NCBI GenBank assembly: GCA_017457295.1
Contig: JAFTHS010000014.1
Coordinates: forward strand, 17,264 to 81,263
Direction of reading: 5' to 3'
Length of the DNA stretch: 64,000 bases
Origin: Paludibacteraceae bacterium
Lineage (GTDB): Bacteria > Bacteroidota > Bacteroidia > Bacteroidales > Paludibacteraceae
In this document: positions 26,613 to 36,467 of the stretch, in pieces
Layout: every line of letters begins with the position of its first letter
Numbering within the stretch: the first letter of the stretch is position 1
Notes under the pieces: generated by a model
What the model saw: only the letters and a program-made list of their open reading frames with translations
Databases searched by the model: none
Told to the model about the DNA's origin: nothing
Made by a program: the position numbers and the translations under genes

Positions 26613-26640
26613 CGACAAACAAGTAAAATTTTGGAATACC

Positions 26641-27588
26641 ATGACAAATATTCACAACAATCTGTTGCGTAGTTTTGCCGTGCTTTTGCTTCTCTTTATC
26701 TGCAACTCTGCGTTTGCTGATAAGATTGTAAGGAAAATTACCAAAAACAATGCCATGTTCAAGTCAAAGAAAACAGTGGACATGCGTCACTATGGCTGGG
26801 CGTCTATTGAAGGAGGATATCATCTGCTCCAAGAAGATTTTGACGACTTAAATACCCTTGGCGGAAGTGCTGTGCATTTTGGAACTGGCTATGAATTTCA
26901 ACTCCACGGGATCTACACCTCAATAGGTGTAGATTTTAATTTATGGACATCCTCTGCCACCACGCAACCTTATAACTTTGACCAACGCATGTACGACACC
27001 CAAGGCAAACTGATGACATACCACTTCAATATCTCAGGAAGCACCGAACGTTCATCGGGAGTGATTGCCGCGTTTCCAATAATGATTGGCTATTCCTTCC
27101 AAGGCATCCATATTGGAGGAGGAGTGAGTTTTGGATACAACCTATCGGCCAAAAGTCGTGTCAAGCGCGAATATGTCACTTCTGCCACATACCCCCAATA
27201 CATCGAGGACTTTACCAATATGCCTAACCACTTCTACACCAACTACGAATCTACCAACACCGAAAAACTAGCAATGAAAACACCTATAAATATTTTAGGA
27301 GAAATCGGATACAATGTATTGCGGAGCAACAAATATCAAAAATACCAAAATATGCAAAGCACAATCTTAAAAGTAGGAGCTTTTATAGAATATGGATTAT
27401 GCAATGTGTTTGAAAACGAATTGGATGGAGCACTGGCAGACCCCAATCCTGAGCATCCTACACAACTAAGTCTGCATTCCTATTACAACAACAAATCCAC
27501 ATCCAACCACAATATTATCCCTATCTCTGCAGGTATAAAAGTAACCTATATGATGCGAATACCTACTAAAAATTGTCATTGCTACTAA
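26641..27588 (+). CDS. Putative outer-membrane beta-barrel protein, unknown family
   Basis: 315 residues with a signal peptide (FAVLLLLFICNSAFA). The mature part alternates amphipathic strands typical of small barrels (GWASIEGGYHLLQ, GIYTSIGVDFNLW, GVIAAFPIMIGYSF, GIHIGGGVSFGYNL, NIIPISAGIKVTYMM). No PorP/SprF signature was recognised. It precedes the giant repeat protein by 10 bp, so the two are almost surely cotranscribed, and it could help anchor or export it, by analogy with membrane partners of large type IX cargo. Function otherwise unknown. Confidence 0.7.
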   Translation: MTNIHNNLLRSFAVLLLLFICNSAFADKIVRKITKNNAMFKSKKTVDMRHYGWASIEGGYHLLQEDFDDLNTLGGSAVHFGTGYEFQLHGIYTSIGVDFNLWTSSATTQPYNFDQRMYDTQGKLMTYHFNISGSTERSSGVIAAFPIMIGYSFQGIHIGGGVSFGYNLSAKSRVKREYVTSATYPQYIEDFTNMPNHFYTNYESTNTEKLAMKTPINILGEIGYNVLRSNKYQKYQNMQSTILKVGAFIEYGLCNVFENELDGALADPNPEHPTQLSLHSYYNNKSTSNHNIIPISAGIKVTYMMRIPTKNCHCY

Positions 27589-27598
27589 ACAAACACCT

Positions 27599-30500
27599 AT
27601 GCGCAGAATAATTATTACAACCATATTTTCTATCCTACTCAACACATTGGCTCTTGCGCAATGTATTGACTTCACGAATCTCCGTTCTGAAAATGTAACA
27701 TGTACCTATGGCTCATTCAACAACCCTTATCAATATATTGGTATTATAGATGACGGACCAGACAAAGAATCAAGTAGGCATACTATACACCGAGACGCAA
27801 ATGAAACTGACCCTCGCACGGGCAATCAGTTGCATACGGTTCCTCCTGGAGAAATCGCATCTGTACGATTGGGTAACTGGCACACAGAAGCTCAAGCCGA
27901 AAGTATCACATACCAATACTTTGTTGATCCAGACGAGACACCTATCTTGGTTTTCAAATACGCAGCCGTCATGCAAGATCCAAACCACACTCCTCAAGAG
28001 CAACCTCACCTGAAATTAGAGATCTTGGACGAATCTAACAATCTCGTAGATAGTTATTGTGGTGCATTCGACTTTATCGCAAGTTCATCACTTGGATGGA
28101 ATCAAAGCAACGATGGGGTGTTATGGAAAGATTGGACGGCTGTTGGCTTAGATTTATCAGATTACAAAGGCCAAACCGTTCGAATTCGTTTTACAAATTA
28201 TGACTGCAAAAGAAGAGGACATTATGGATATGCCTATATCAATATTTCCTGTCAAAAAAAGAAAATTCAATCTTTGACATGCGGACTGAATAATATGACT
28301 ACCTTTTCTGGACCAGATGGTTTTGATTATATGTGGTACAAGATGGAGGGAGCATACAAAGCGCCCATTAGTACAAATCAAGAAATTACGGTACCAACAG
28401 ATGAAACCACATATTATTGCGAAGTAAGCCAAACAGGCAAACCCACTTGTAGTTTCACGTTAGACGTCAAGGCCAATCCTCGATTGCCATTAGCCAATTT
28501 CAGCTACACCCGAAGGGGGACCTGCGTGGATACATTATATTTCACCAATCTAAGTTCTGTTTCGAAAGACGGACAGACACCCAATAATCCCATCGAAGAT
28601 TGTGATGAATATATTTGGGATTTAGGTGATGGTAGAGATGTCATTCACGCAAAGGACATAACAACTCCTATCATCTACAGAAAAACAGGCACTTATACGG
28701 TTCGCCTTATAGCCAGACTCACCAATGGCAACTGCGAAGATATTTGTGAAAAAAAGATTCATGTACACGGATACGATGATAATCATACGAGCGAGATATA
28801 CGACACTATTTGCGAAAATCAATATTTGCTATTTGGCTCTGAGAAACTAACCAAAGCTGGTAAGTACACACGAACAATTGGAACATCCTACGGTTGTGAT
28901 AGCACCATAATCTTATATTTGCATGTGAATCCTACATATTTTTATGAGGACACAGTCACCATTTGCGACAATAGTGTATATTATTTTCACGGCAAACGAC
29001 TCAACAAACCTGGAGTATATTACGATAGTTTGACTGCCAAAACTGGTTGCGATAGTATTTATAAATTAGTACTAAAAACAAATCCTACATATTTCTTCGA
29101 GAAGACCGTTACTACCTGCGACAACCAACCATACTATTTTGCGGGGAAACATTTAGATAAAACAGGAGTGTACTACGATAGTTTAGTATCAACTCAAGGA
29201 TGTGATAGTATTCACAAACTTAATTTGATTGTCTATCCTACATATAAGAAGGACCTTTTTGTAAACATATGTAGAGGCGAGAGTTATCTATTCAATAATA
29301 TAGAGATTAAGAATAGTGGCGTATATTATGACACATTACAGACCATACATGGATGCGATAGCATTATTCGACTATTACTGAATGTCCACCCAACATACCT
29401 ATTCGAAAAAACAGCAACTATTTGCGAGAATGCTGTTTATGATTTCAGAGGTAGACAGCTCAACAAACCTGGAGTGTATTACGACAGTTTGATTGCATCT
29501 ACGGGATGCGATAGTATCTATAAATTAGTACTAAAAAAGAGCCCCACATATTTCTTTGAAAATACAGCTACTACCTGCGAAGGCCAACCATATTATTTCG
29601 CAGGAAAATACTTGAACCAATCTGGAGTATATTACGATAGTTTAGTATCTACACTAGGATGCGATAGTATCTATAAACTTAATTTAACTGTACACTCCAC
29701 ATATTACAAAGAAATTCGAAAAACCATATGTAACGGAGAAAGCTTCTATTTTGGCGGCGAAGAAAGGAGAACCAATGGTGTATATTATGATACGCTAACC
29801 ACAATCAATGGATGTGATAGTATCATTCGACTAGTGCTAAAAGTCAATCCTACATATTTCTTTGAGGAAACGAAAACAATATGTAGGAATGATGTCTATA
29901 ATTTTCATGGTAAATTAATTAGCGAACCAGGAATATACTATGACAGTTTAATTGCATCTACAGGATGCGATAGTATCTATAAACTAGTATTAAAAACGAA
30001 TCCTACATACTTCTTTGAAAGACGTATCACCACATGCGATAATCAACCTTATTATTTCAAAGGAGAGTTCTTAACAAAACCAGGAATATACCACGATACT
30101 CTACCAACTATCCATGGATGCGATAGCATTATTCGCTTGGTACTTACAGTAAACCCAACATACCTAACAAAAATATCCGAAAGTATCTGCGAAGGAGACA
30201 GTTACAGATTCAACGGAAGGGAATTAAAGAGTAGCGGAACCTACTATGATACACTACAAACTATCAACGGATGCGACAGCATCATTAGACTATCACTAAA
30301 CGTTACTCCAACATACTTCTACGAGGAAACCAAAACTATTTGCGAGAATGACGTCTATAACTTTCATGGTAAACTTGTTAATAAACCTGGAATATACTAT
30401 GATAGCTTGACCACGTCTGCAGGATGTGATAGCATCTACAAACTCGTACTAAAAACGCACCCTACATATTTCTTTGAAAAGACGGTTACCACATGTGAAG

Positions 30501-33091
30501 ATCAACCCTATTATTTTGCAGGAAAACATTTAAATAAAACAGGTGTATATTTTGACACTTTAGTTTCTAACAACGGATGTGATAGTATTCACAAACTCAA
30601 TCTTACTGTTCATCCTACATATCACAAGGACATTTCCGCTAACATTTGTAGAGGAGAAAGTTATATGTTCAACGGAAGGGAATTGAAAAATAGCGGAGTA
30701 TATTATGATACACTGCAAACTATCAATGGTTGTGATAGCATTATCAGACTTAGGCTAAATGTCAACCCAACATATCTCTTTGAAAGTACTGAAACTATTT
30801 GTGATAATGATATCTATGACTTTAGGGGTAGGCAACTCAACAAACCTGGAGTGTATTACGATAGTTTGATCGCCACTACAGGATGTGATAGTATCTATAA
30901 ATTGGTATTAAAAACGAATCCTACATTCTTTGAAGAGTTTAGCGCAATAATCTGTGCTGATGAATATTATGACTTTGCAGGAAAACATTTAAATAAAACG
31001 GGAGTATATTATGATAGTTTAATATCAAAATACGGATGCGATAGTGTTTACAAACTCAACCTAACCGTTCATCCTACATATCAAAAAGATATTTCCGCGA
31101 ACATTTGTAGAGGAGAAAGTTATATGTTCAACGGAAGGGAATTGAAAAATAGCGGAGTATATTATGACACACTAAAGACTATAAATGGATGCGATAGCAT
31201 ATTCCGACTTGCACTAAATGTAAACCCAACATATATTTTTGAAGACACTATTACCATTTGCGATAATGAAGTGTATCACTTTAGGGGGAGACAACTTAAT
31301 CGCCCTGGAATATATTGTGATAGCTTGATCGCCACTACCGGATGTGATAGTATTTACAAATTGGTACTAAAAACAAATCCTACATTCTTTAAAGAAACCT
31401 TCGCCACTATATGCAAAAACGAATATTATAATTTCAGAGGTCGATTATTATACGAGAGCGGAGTGTATTATGACAGTTTGTTATCCGTTCATGGATGCGA
31501 TAGTGTCTATAAATTAAACCTCACGGTACATCCAACCTATCTAAATAGCATTTCAGAAACAATATGCCGAGGGGAAAGTTTCTACTTTGGAGGAAAAGAA
31601 TTAAAAATGACTGGTATATACTATGATACATTAACCACCATAAATGGATGTGATAGTGTGATTAGACTAGCTCTAAATGTTAGACCTACATACCTATTTG
31701 AAGAAAATGTATCCATTTGCAAGAACGATACATACAATTTCCGTGGACAGATACTCGACAAAGCTGGAACATATTACGATAGATATGAGACTATAGATGG
31801 TTGCGATAGTATCTATAAGGTAAATTTATCTGTCAATCCCACATACCTTTTTGAAACAAAAGCAACTATCTGCGACAATCATCCTTATCATTACAGAAAC
31901 CGAACGTTTAATCAAACAGGCATCTATTATGACAGTTTGCTTACAGTAGCAGGATGCGACAGTGTCTATAAATTGGATTTAACAGTTAATAAAACATATT
32001 CTTTCACAGAATATGCTAATATCTGTGACTATGAGCGATATAAATTCCACAGCAAGTTACTCTACAAAACGGGAACATATATTGACACCTTGTACACATC
32101 TTGTGGCTGCGATAGTGTTTTTACACTCAACTTGCATGTACAACCCACATTGAGAGATACCACAGAAGCGACTATCTGCCTCGGAGACTATTATGTATTT
32201 GGAGGAAATATGTTATATAGTGATGGTATATATTCAGATACTATCTATCACCCAGAAACCAATGAGTGCGAAATAGACATGCTTAAGTTGTATGCCATCC
32301 CTGAAACAAAACTAATTGAAGCTTACGTAGAGGATGCTTGTGCCAATAATTCACAATATCAGATTAAATATCGCTATGAAGGAGCCAGACCAAAAACGTA
32401 TAGTCTATATTATGACGCCAATGCACACATGGCTGGATTCAAGGATGTGAATGATGCTATATTTACAGGAGAACTTTATGATTACATTCCACAATACTCC
32501 AATGACCAATACCTGCGTCCTGACATGTACAATGTACGTATTGAGTTTGACAATGGAACATGCGATCCATCTATTCATGCATATGATTTATCATTCATGA
32601 TTAAATACCCTTCTTGGGTTATCGAACAAAACTGGAATGATGTAGTGGCACTTCTCAATCAAGATTATAATGGTGGATATGTATTTAAGGATTACGATTG
32701 GTTTGTTAATGATCAACAAATTGTATCAGAAAGCAAATCTTACATTTACCTGCCTCAATACTTACGCAACGGAGATCGTGTATATGCCAGTTTAACTCGT
32801 CAAGAAGATGATTATGCGATTTGTACATGCCCTATCACTATTGAAGATTTGAGCAGCGAAATGGTGTATGAAGAACCTGTATTGATTTCCATTAGTCCGT
32901 TAAAAATGAAAATTTATACTCCTAAGCAAAGCACATGTACAATATACGATATACTAGGACATTTTATTTATCAAACAAAAATTGATATTATTGGTGAAAA
33001 TATCATTGATTTGCCTTCTCTACGAAGTGGCGTCTATATATTAGAATTTAAAGAAAATGATCATTCTATCACACACACATTCATGCTTTGA
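27599..33091 (+). CDS. Giant secreted repeat protein: jelly-roll, PKD, 22 x 51-residue repeats, T9SS type A C-terminal domain
   Basis: 1830 residues with a signal peptide (MRRIIITTIFSILLNTLALAQ). Residues ~20-220 are a beta jelly-roll-like region, ~298-390 a PKD-type domain (DEYIWDLGDG, TGTYTVRLIARL). Residues ~398-1560 are 22 tandem units of exactly 51 residues (consensus TICDN..YYFxGKxLNKxGVYYDSL followed by xxxxGCDSIYKLxLxVNPTY) plus a degenerate last unit. Each unit has two cysteines, suggesting one disulfide per unit. The end (ISPLKMKIYTPKQSTCTIYD, RSGVYILEFKE) is a type A sorting domain, predicting type IX export and surface attachment. Probably a long stalk-like adhesin. It shares an operon with the OMP-like gene upstream. 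Confidence 0.9.
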   Translation: MRRIIITTIFSILLNTLALAQCIDFTNLRSENVTCTYGSFNNPYQYIGIIDDGPDKESSRHTIHRDANETDPRTGNQLHTVPPGEIASVRLGNWHTEAQAESITYQYFVDPDETPILVFKYAAVMQDPNHTPQEQPHLKLEILDESNNLVDSYCGAFDFIASSSLGWNQSNDGVLWKDWTAVGLDLSDYKGQTVRIRFTNYDCKRRGHYGYAYINISCQKKKIQSLTCGLNNMTTFSGPDGFDYMWYKMEGAYKAPISTNQEITVPTDETTYYCEVSQTGKPTCSFTLDVKANPRLPLANFSYTRRGTCVDTLYFTNLSSVSKDGQTPNNPIEDCDEYIWDLGDGRDVIHAKDITTPIIYRKTGTYTVRLIARLTNGNCEDICEKKIHVHGYDDNHTSEIYDTICENQYLLFGSEKLTKAGKYTRTIGTSYGCDSTIILYLHVNPTYFYEDTVTICDNSVYYFHGKRLNKPGVYYDSLTAKTGCDSIYKLVLKTNPTYFFEKTVTTCDNQPYYFAGKHLDKTGVYYDSLVSTQGCDSIHKLNLIVYPTYKKDLFVNICRGESYLFNNIEIKNSGVYYDTLQTIHGCDSIIRLLLNVHPTYLFEKTATICENAVYDFRGRQLNKPGVYYDSLIASTGCDSIYKLVLKKSPTYFFENTATTCEGQPYYFAGKYLNQSGVYYDSLVSTLGCDSIYKLNLTVHSTYYKEIRKTICNGESFYFGGEERRTNGVYYDTLTTINGCDSIIRLVLKVNPTYFFEETKTICRNDVYNFHGKLISEPGIYYDSLIASTGCDSIYKLVLKTNPTYFFERRITTCDNQPYYFKGEFLTKPGIYHDTLPTIHGCDSIIRLVLTVNPTYLTKISESICEGDSYRFNGRELKSSGTYYDTLQTINGCDSIIRLSLNVTPTYFYEETKTICENDVYNFHGKLVNKPGIYYDSLTTSAGCDSIYKLVLKTHPTYFFEKTVTTCEDQPYYFAGKHLNKTGVYFDTLVSNNGCDSIHKLNLTVHPTYHKDISANICRGESYMFNGRELKNSGVYYDTLQTINGCDSIIRLRLNVNPTYLFESTETICDNDIYDFRGRQLNKPGVYYDSLIATTGCDSIYKLVLKTNPTFFEEFSAIICADEYYDFAGKHLNKTGVYYDSLISKYGCDSVYKLNLTVHPTYQKDISANICRGESYMFNGRELKNSGVYYDTLKTINGCDSIFRLALNVNPTYIFEDTITICDNEVYHFRGRQLNRPGIYCDSLIATTGCDSIYKLVLKTNPTFFKETFATICKNEYYNFRGRLLYESGVYYDSLLSVHGCDSVYKLNLTVHPTYLNSISETICRGESFYFGGKELKMTGIYYDTLTTINGCDSVIRLALNVRPTYLFEENVSICKNDTYNFRGQILDKAGTYYDRYETIDGCDSIYKVNLSVNPTYLFETKATICDNHPYHYRNRTFNQTGIYYDSLLTVAGCDSVYKLDLTVNKTYSFTEYANICDYERYKFHSKLLYKTGTYIDTLYTSCGCDSVFTLNLHVQPTLRDTTEATICLGDYYVFGGNMLYSDGIYSDTIYHPETNECEIDMLKLYAIPETKLIEAYVEDACANNSQYQIKYRYEGARPKTYSLYYDANAHMAGFKDVNDAIFTGELYDYIPQYSNDQYLRPDMYNVRIEFDNGTCDPSIHAYDLSFMIKYPSWVIEQNWNDVVALLNQDYNGGYVFKDYDWFVNDQQIVSESKSYIYLPQYLRNGDRVYASLTRQEDDYAICTCPITIEDLSSEMVYEEPVLISISPLKMKIYTPKQSTCTIYDILGHFIYQTKIDIIGENIIDLPSLRSGVYILEFKENDHSITHTFML
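28790..32160 (+). repeat. 22-fold 153-bp tandem repeat with 459-bp higher-order period
   Basis: The Cys codon of the GCDS motif occurs at 28895 and then every 153 bp to 32108 without any indel. Units fall into three alternating types: A ending KLVLKTNPTY, B ending KLNLTVHPTY, C ending IRLxLNVNPTY. These repeat as ABC from unit 2 on; the A-type Cys codons are at 29048, 29507, 29966, 30425, 30884, 31343 and 31802. Confidence 0.93.
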
Positions 33092-33137
33092 TTATATAAA
33101 TAAACTACAACTATAAAATTCTATGAATCTACTTTAT

Positions 33138-33170
33138 ATAACAAATGCACCTTTGAGGTGCATTTGTTAT
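33138..33170. terminator. Terminator after the giant repeat gene
   Basis: Perfect 14-bp stem ATAACAAATGCACC/GGTGCATTTGTTAT around a 5-nt loop, between convergent genes, so it may serve both directions. Confidence 0.8.
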
Positions 33171-33233
33171 TATACAAAAACTAGTCTATTATAATCCGAT
33201 TGTTATCGGCCAGTTACTAATCACACAGATATA

Positions 33234-34325
33234 TTAGCCTATCTGTTGCTCGTACTCTTTCATGCAGTCCACAAGGGCTTGTACGCCTTCGAGAGTCATT
33301 GCATTGTAGGTACTTGCGCGGAAGCCTCCCACGAGGCGGTGACCTTTGATACCTACCATACCTTTGGCAGTAGCGAACTTGAAGAAGTCGTCTTGCAAGT
33401 GTGCGTACTCAGGCTTCAATACGAAACAGATATTCATCATCGAGCGGTCTTCTGGCTTAACTGTGCCGACAAAAATCTTGCTCTCGTCGATGGCTTTGTA
33501 GAGCAACGCAGCTTTTGCCTGATTGCGCTCTAACGCTGCCTCTAATCCGCCGTTGGCTTTTAGCCAACGCAGCGTAAGCATTGCAGTATAAATTGGCAAT
33601 ACAGGAGGGGTATTGAACATACTGCCATTCTCTACGTGAGTGCGGTAATCCAACATTGTTGGGATATGGCGAGTAACCTTACCAAGGAAGGATTCTTTTA
33701 CGATCACGAAGGTGACACCCGCAGGAGCGAGATTCTTTTGTGCACCACCGTAGATAATATCGTATTTGCTCACATCAATTGGGCGAGAGAGGATATCAGA
33801 AGACATGTCTGCGATGAGAGGTACGTCGCCCTTTTTCTCGTAGATAGATTGGAGTTTCTCGTCAGAAATCTCGGTACCATAGATGGTATTGTTGGTAGTG
33901 ATATGCAGATAATCAGCATCTTGTGGCACTTCGAAATCCATAGGGATATGTGTGAAGTTATCCGCAGCAGAGGTAGCCACTTCTACCACTTCGCCAAAGG
34001 CCTTTGCTTCTTTGATAGCCTTCTTCGACCATACGCCCGTATTGAGGTATGCGGCTTTATGCTCCAGGCAGTTGAAAGGCACCATGCAGAATTGCAGACT
34101 GGCACCACCGCCTACGAAAATCACGCGGTAGCCCTCTGGGATATTCAGCAACTCTTTCATGAGTGCTTCTGCCTCATCTACCACGGGTTGGAAATACTTG
34201 GCGCGGTGAGAAATCTCGAGGATACTCAGGCCTTCGCCTTGAAAATCAATCACAGCTTCTGCTGTTTGTTTGATTACTTCTGCGGGCAGGATACTTGGTC
34301 CTGCATTGAAATTGTATTTCTTCAT
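33234..34325 (-). CDS. serC: Phosphoserine aminotransferase
   Basis: PLP enzyme converting 3-phosphohydroxypyruvate to phosphoserine. 363 residues starting [18 protein letters not shown], the standard N-terminus; the frame is open to 34445 but that upstream part overlaps the preceding gene and is not conserved. Motifs: [22 protein letters not shown] and the PLP-lysine segment [14 protein letters not shown]. The ATG is 1 nt after the stop of the OadA-like gene, so the pair is translationally coupled. It works with serA (20.5 kb) in serine synthesis. Confidence 0.95.
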   Translation of the reverse strand: MKKYNFNAGPSILPAEVIKQTAEAVIDFQGEGLSILEISHRAKYFQPVVDEAEALMKELLNIPEGYRVIFVGGGASLQFCMVPFNCLEHKAAYLNTGVWSKKAIKEAKAFGEVVEVATSAADNFTHIPMDFEVPQDADYLHITTNNTIYGTEISDEKLQSIYEKKGDVPLIADMSSDILSRPIDVSKYDIIYGGAQKNLAPAGVTFVIVKESFLGKVTRHIPTMLDYRTHVENGSMFNTPPVLPIYTAMLTLRWLKANGGLEAALERNQAKAALLYKAIDESKIFVGTVKPEDRSMMNICFVLKPEYAHLQDDFFKFATAKGMVGIKGHRLVGGFRASTYNAMTLEGVQALVDCMKEYEQQIG

Positions 34326-34326
34326 A

Positions 34327-36243
34327 TTACTTATGATTTTTCGTGAATTTCCATTTACTATCAGCACCCTCAATGACTTGGTCATCTGCTTTCTTGACTG
34401 CATCTTTGATGGCGTCTTTGACTTTCTTGGCAGCACCTTTGACATCGGTGATAATTTCCTCTACTAGGTCGGCTTTCTCCACCCAGCAGAGTGCATCGCC
34501 TTTGACCGCAGTAGCACCTTGCTCTTTGTCAATAGCCACTACGCGGCAGTGTTCAAACGCACGGATTGGCTCGATGCCATGAGGTGTTTGCAGGTAGCAT
34601 ACTACATCGCCTTGTTTGTAGAAAGTACCCAAGGCAGGGGCTTTACTGTCCTCGTTGAAGTCGAGTTCCCAAAGCACTTTACCAGAGAGCGTTGCCTCCA
34701 ATGGTTCAGCATTAGGATGCAAGATCGCGCGTTTGTCGGCAGCAGAGATAAAGGTAACTTGTTTGCCTCCTTGTGCGGCTTTCTCCATGCGCTCGAGCAA
34801 ATCTTTATTGAACTGCTCTTTAGCTTGACCCGATTTGTATTCGCGATATTGCTTCTCGTGCATTGCGAACTCAAAGAGTTCTTCGTCATCTTGACCACGA
34901 TCCCAACCTTTCTCTTCCATCTCTGCGATGAATTGTGGGAGAACATCTGGATAGAGAGCTTGTGGGTCATCGGTGTAGAACTCCATGCCTTTCTCTTTGG
35001 CGAGTTCGATAATCTCTGGTGCGAGTTCACCTGGTAGTTTACCCGACTTGCCAAGAATCATGCCCCACATAGCAGGGTCCATGCGAGTGAATGGCTTCTC
35101 GCCCATAGACTTGCTGTAGAGGTTCATGAGCGCAGCGTTCTTCACATATTGCGAGAATGGCGTTACGAGGCAAGGAGTACCGAGCATAGGCCAGATACGT
35201 TGTACCTCGTCAAAGAGTTCAACTAGCAGTTCATCTTCGCTGAGGGCACTTTGGCCACGTTTTACGAGGTTGGCATTGATAGCCGCATGCATGCCCTTGA
35301 GGTCAGCCATGAGCGAGCCCATCATACCACCTGGCAGACCACAACCTACGAGGAGCGAAGTCATCTTCGAGTTGCGTGGGTCAATCCAGTAGCCAAGGAA
35401 GTCATCAATGAAAGATTGGGTGAGCGAACGTGCCTCCATATACGCTTTCATATTGATATCCTTCACGAGGAATCCTGCATCTTTGAGCATAGATTGGATG
35501 GTAATCACATCTGGGTGCACCATACCCCAGCTGAGTGGCTCCATAGCTACGTCCAGCACATCGCCACCTGCTTTAGCTACCTCCAGCATACTTGCTACGG
35601 AGAAGCCAGGACCCGAGTGGCCGTGATATTGGATAATGATATCAGGATGTTTCTCCTTGATGGCTGCTACAATAGTGCCTAGCATTGCAGGGCGACCGAT
35701 ACCCGCCATATCCTTGAGACAGATCTCTTGTGCGCCGTTGGTGATAAGTTCTTCTGCGAGGTTGATATAGTATTCCGCATTGTGCACCTTAGAATAGGTA
35801 ATACACATAGTCGCTTGTGCGGTCATACCCGCTTCTTTCGCCCATTTGATGGATGGGATAATATTGCGAGGGTCATTCAAACCGCAGAAGATACGTGTGA
35901 TATCCACACCTTGCGCATGCTTTACCTTATACATCAGTCGGCGCACATCGGCAGGCACAGGGTTCATACGCAGTGCGTTGAGACCACGGTCTAGCATATG
36001 GGTCTTGATACCTGCCTCGTTGAAGGGCTTGGTAAAAGTGCGTACTGCTATATTAGGATTCTCGCCATAGAGAAGATTGACTTGTTCGCTGGCACCGCCA
36101 TTGGTTTCTACACGGTCAAAGCATCCCATATCAATGATAACGGGAGCAATTTTTGCCAATTGATCTTTGCGTGGCACATACTTGCCACTACTCTGCCACA
36201 TGTCGCGATAGACAAGGGAGAATTGAATTTCTTTTTTAGCCAT
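34327..36243 (-). CDS. OadA-like carboxyltransferase (oxaloacetate decarboxylase alpha / pyruvate carboxylase B type)
   Basis: 638 residues. The N-terminal ~450 residues are an HMGL-like TIM-barrel carboxyltransferase: [22 protein letters not shown] near 204-211 with metal ligands, CLKDMAGIG near 174-182, then the PYC_OADA conserved domain ([28 protein letters not shown]). The C-terminal ~75-residue segment ([31 protein letters not shown]) follows a biotinyl-domain outline but lacks the AMKM-type lysine. It ends with a Lys-rich amphipathic tail. A TTTG-n20-TACCTTTG promoter lies at 36312-36343, 69 bp upstream. It is coupled to serC. Confidence 0.88.
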   Translation of the reverse strand: MAKKEIQFSLVYRDMWQSSGKYVPRKDQLAKIAPVIIDMGCFDRVETNGGASEQVNLLYGENPNIAVRTFTKPFNEAGIKTHMLDRGLNALRMNPVPADVRRLMYKVKHAQGVDITRIFCGLNDPRNIIPSIKWAKEAGMTAQATMCITYSKVHNAEYYINLAEELITNGAQEICLKDMAGIGRPAMLGTIVAAIKEKHPDIIIQYHGHSGPGFSVASMLEVAKAGGDVLDVAMEPLSWGMVHPDVITIQSMLKDAGFLVKDINMKAYMEARSLTQSFIDDFLGYWIDPRNSKMTSLLVGCGLPGGMMGSLMADLKGMHAAINANLVKRGQSALSEDELLVELFDEVQRIWPMLGTPCLVTPFSQYVKNAALMNLYSKSMGEKPFTRMDPAMWGMILGKSGKLPGELAPEIIELAKEKGMEFYTDDPQALYPDVLPQFIAEMEEKGWDRGQDDEELFEFAMHEKQYREYKSGQAKEQFNKDLLERMEKAAQGGKQVTFISAADKRAILHPNAEPLEATLSGKVLWELDFNEDSKAPALGTFYKQGDVVCYLQTPHGIEPIRAFEHCRVVAIDKEQGATAVKGDALCWVEKADLVEEIITDVKGAAKKVKDAIKDAVKKADDQVIEGADSKWKFTKNHK

Positions 36244-36311
36244 ATTGTAATTAGTTTTAAGGATTCGAACGATAAATTTTAATGCTCAACAAATTCCTAA
36301 CAATTATTGTG

Positions 36312-36343
36312 CAAAGGTACAATTTATTTCGCACATAGGCAAA
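36312..36343 (-). promoter_or_regulatory. Promoter of the OadA-like/serC operon
   Basis: Minus-strand TTTG (complement of 36340-36343), 20-nt spacer, TACCTTTG (complement of 36312-36319). Confidence 0.8.
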
Positions 36344-36401
36344 CAAAAATAAAAAATAATAAGAAAATTTTATTTTATTTTCTTATATGAGAACTTTTTT
36401 G

Positions 36402-36409
36402 TAACTTTG
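36402..36409 (+). promoter_or_regulatory. Promoter -7 box of the AI-2E permease operon
   Basis: TAACTTTG 58 bp before ATG 36468; the -33 element is only weakly matched in the preceding T-rich sequence. Confidence 0.55.
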
Positions 36410-36467
36410 CGCCAAATTTGACTATTGAAAGTCATCGATTTCAATTTGTAATTGCCTAACAATCATC

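Noticed and set aside
26641-27588. PorP/SprF-family assignment for the barrel-like protein
   Set aside because: The N-terminal PorP/SprF signature (QDPxFSQY-type) is absent.
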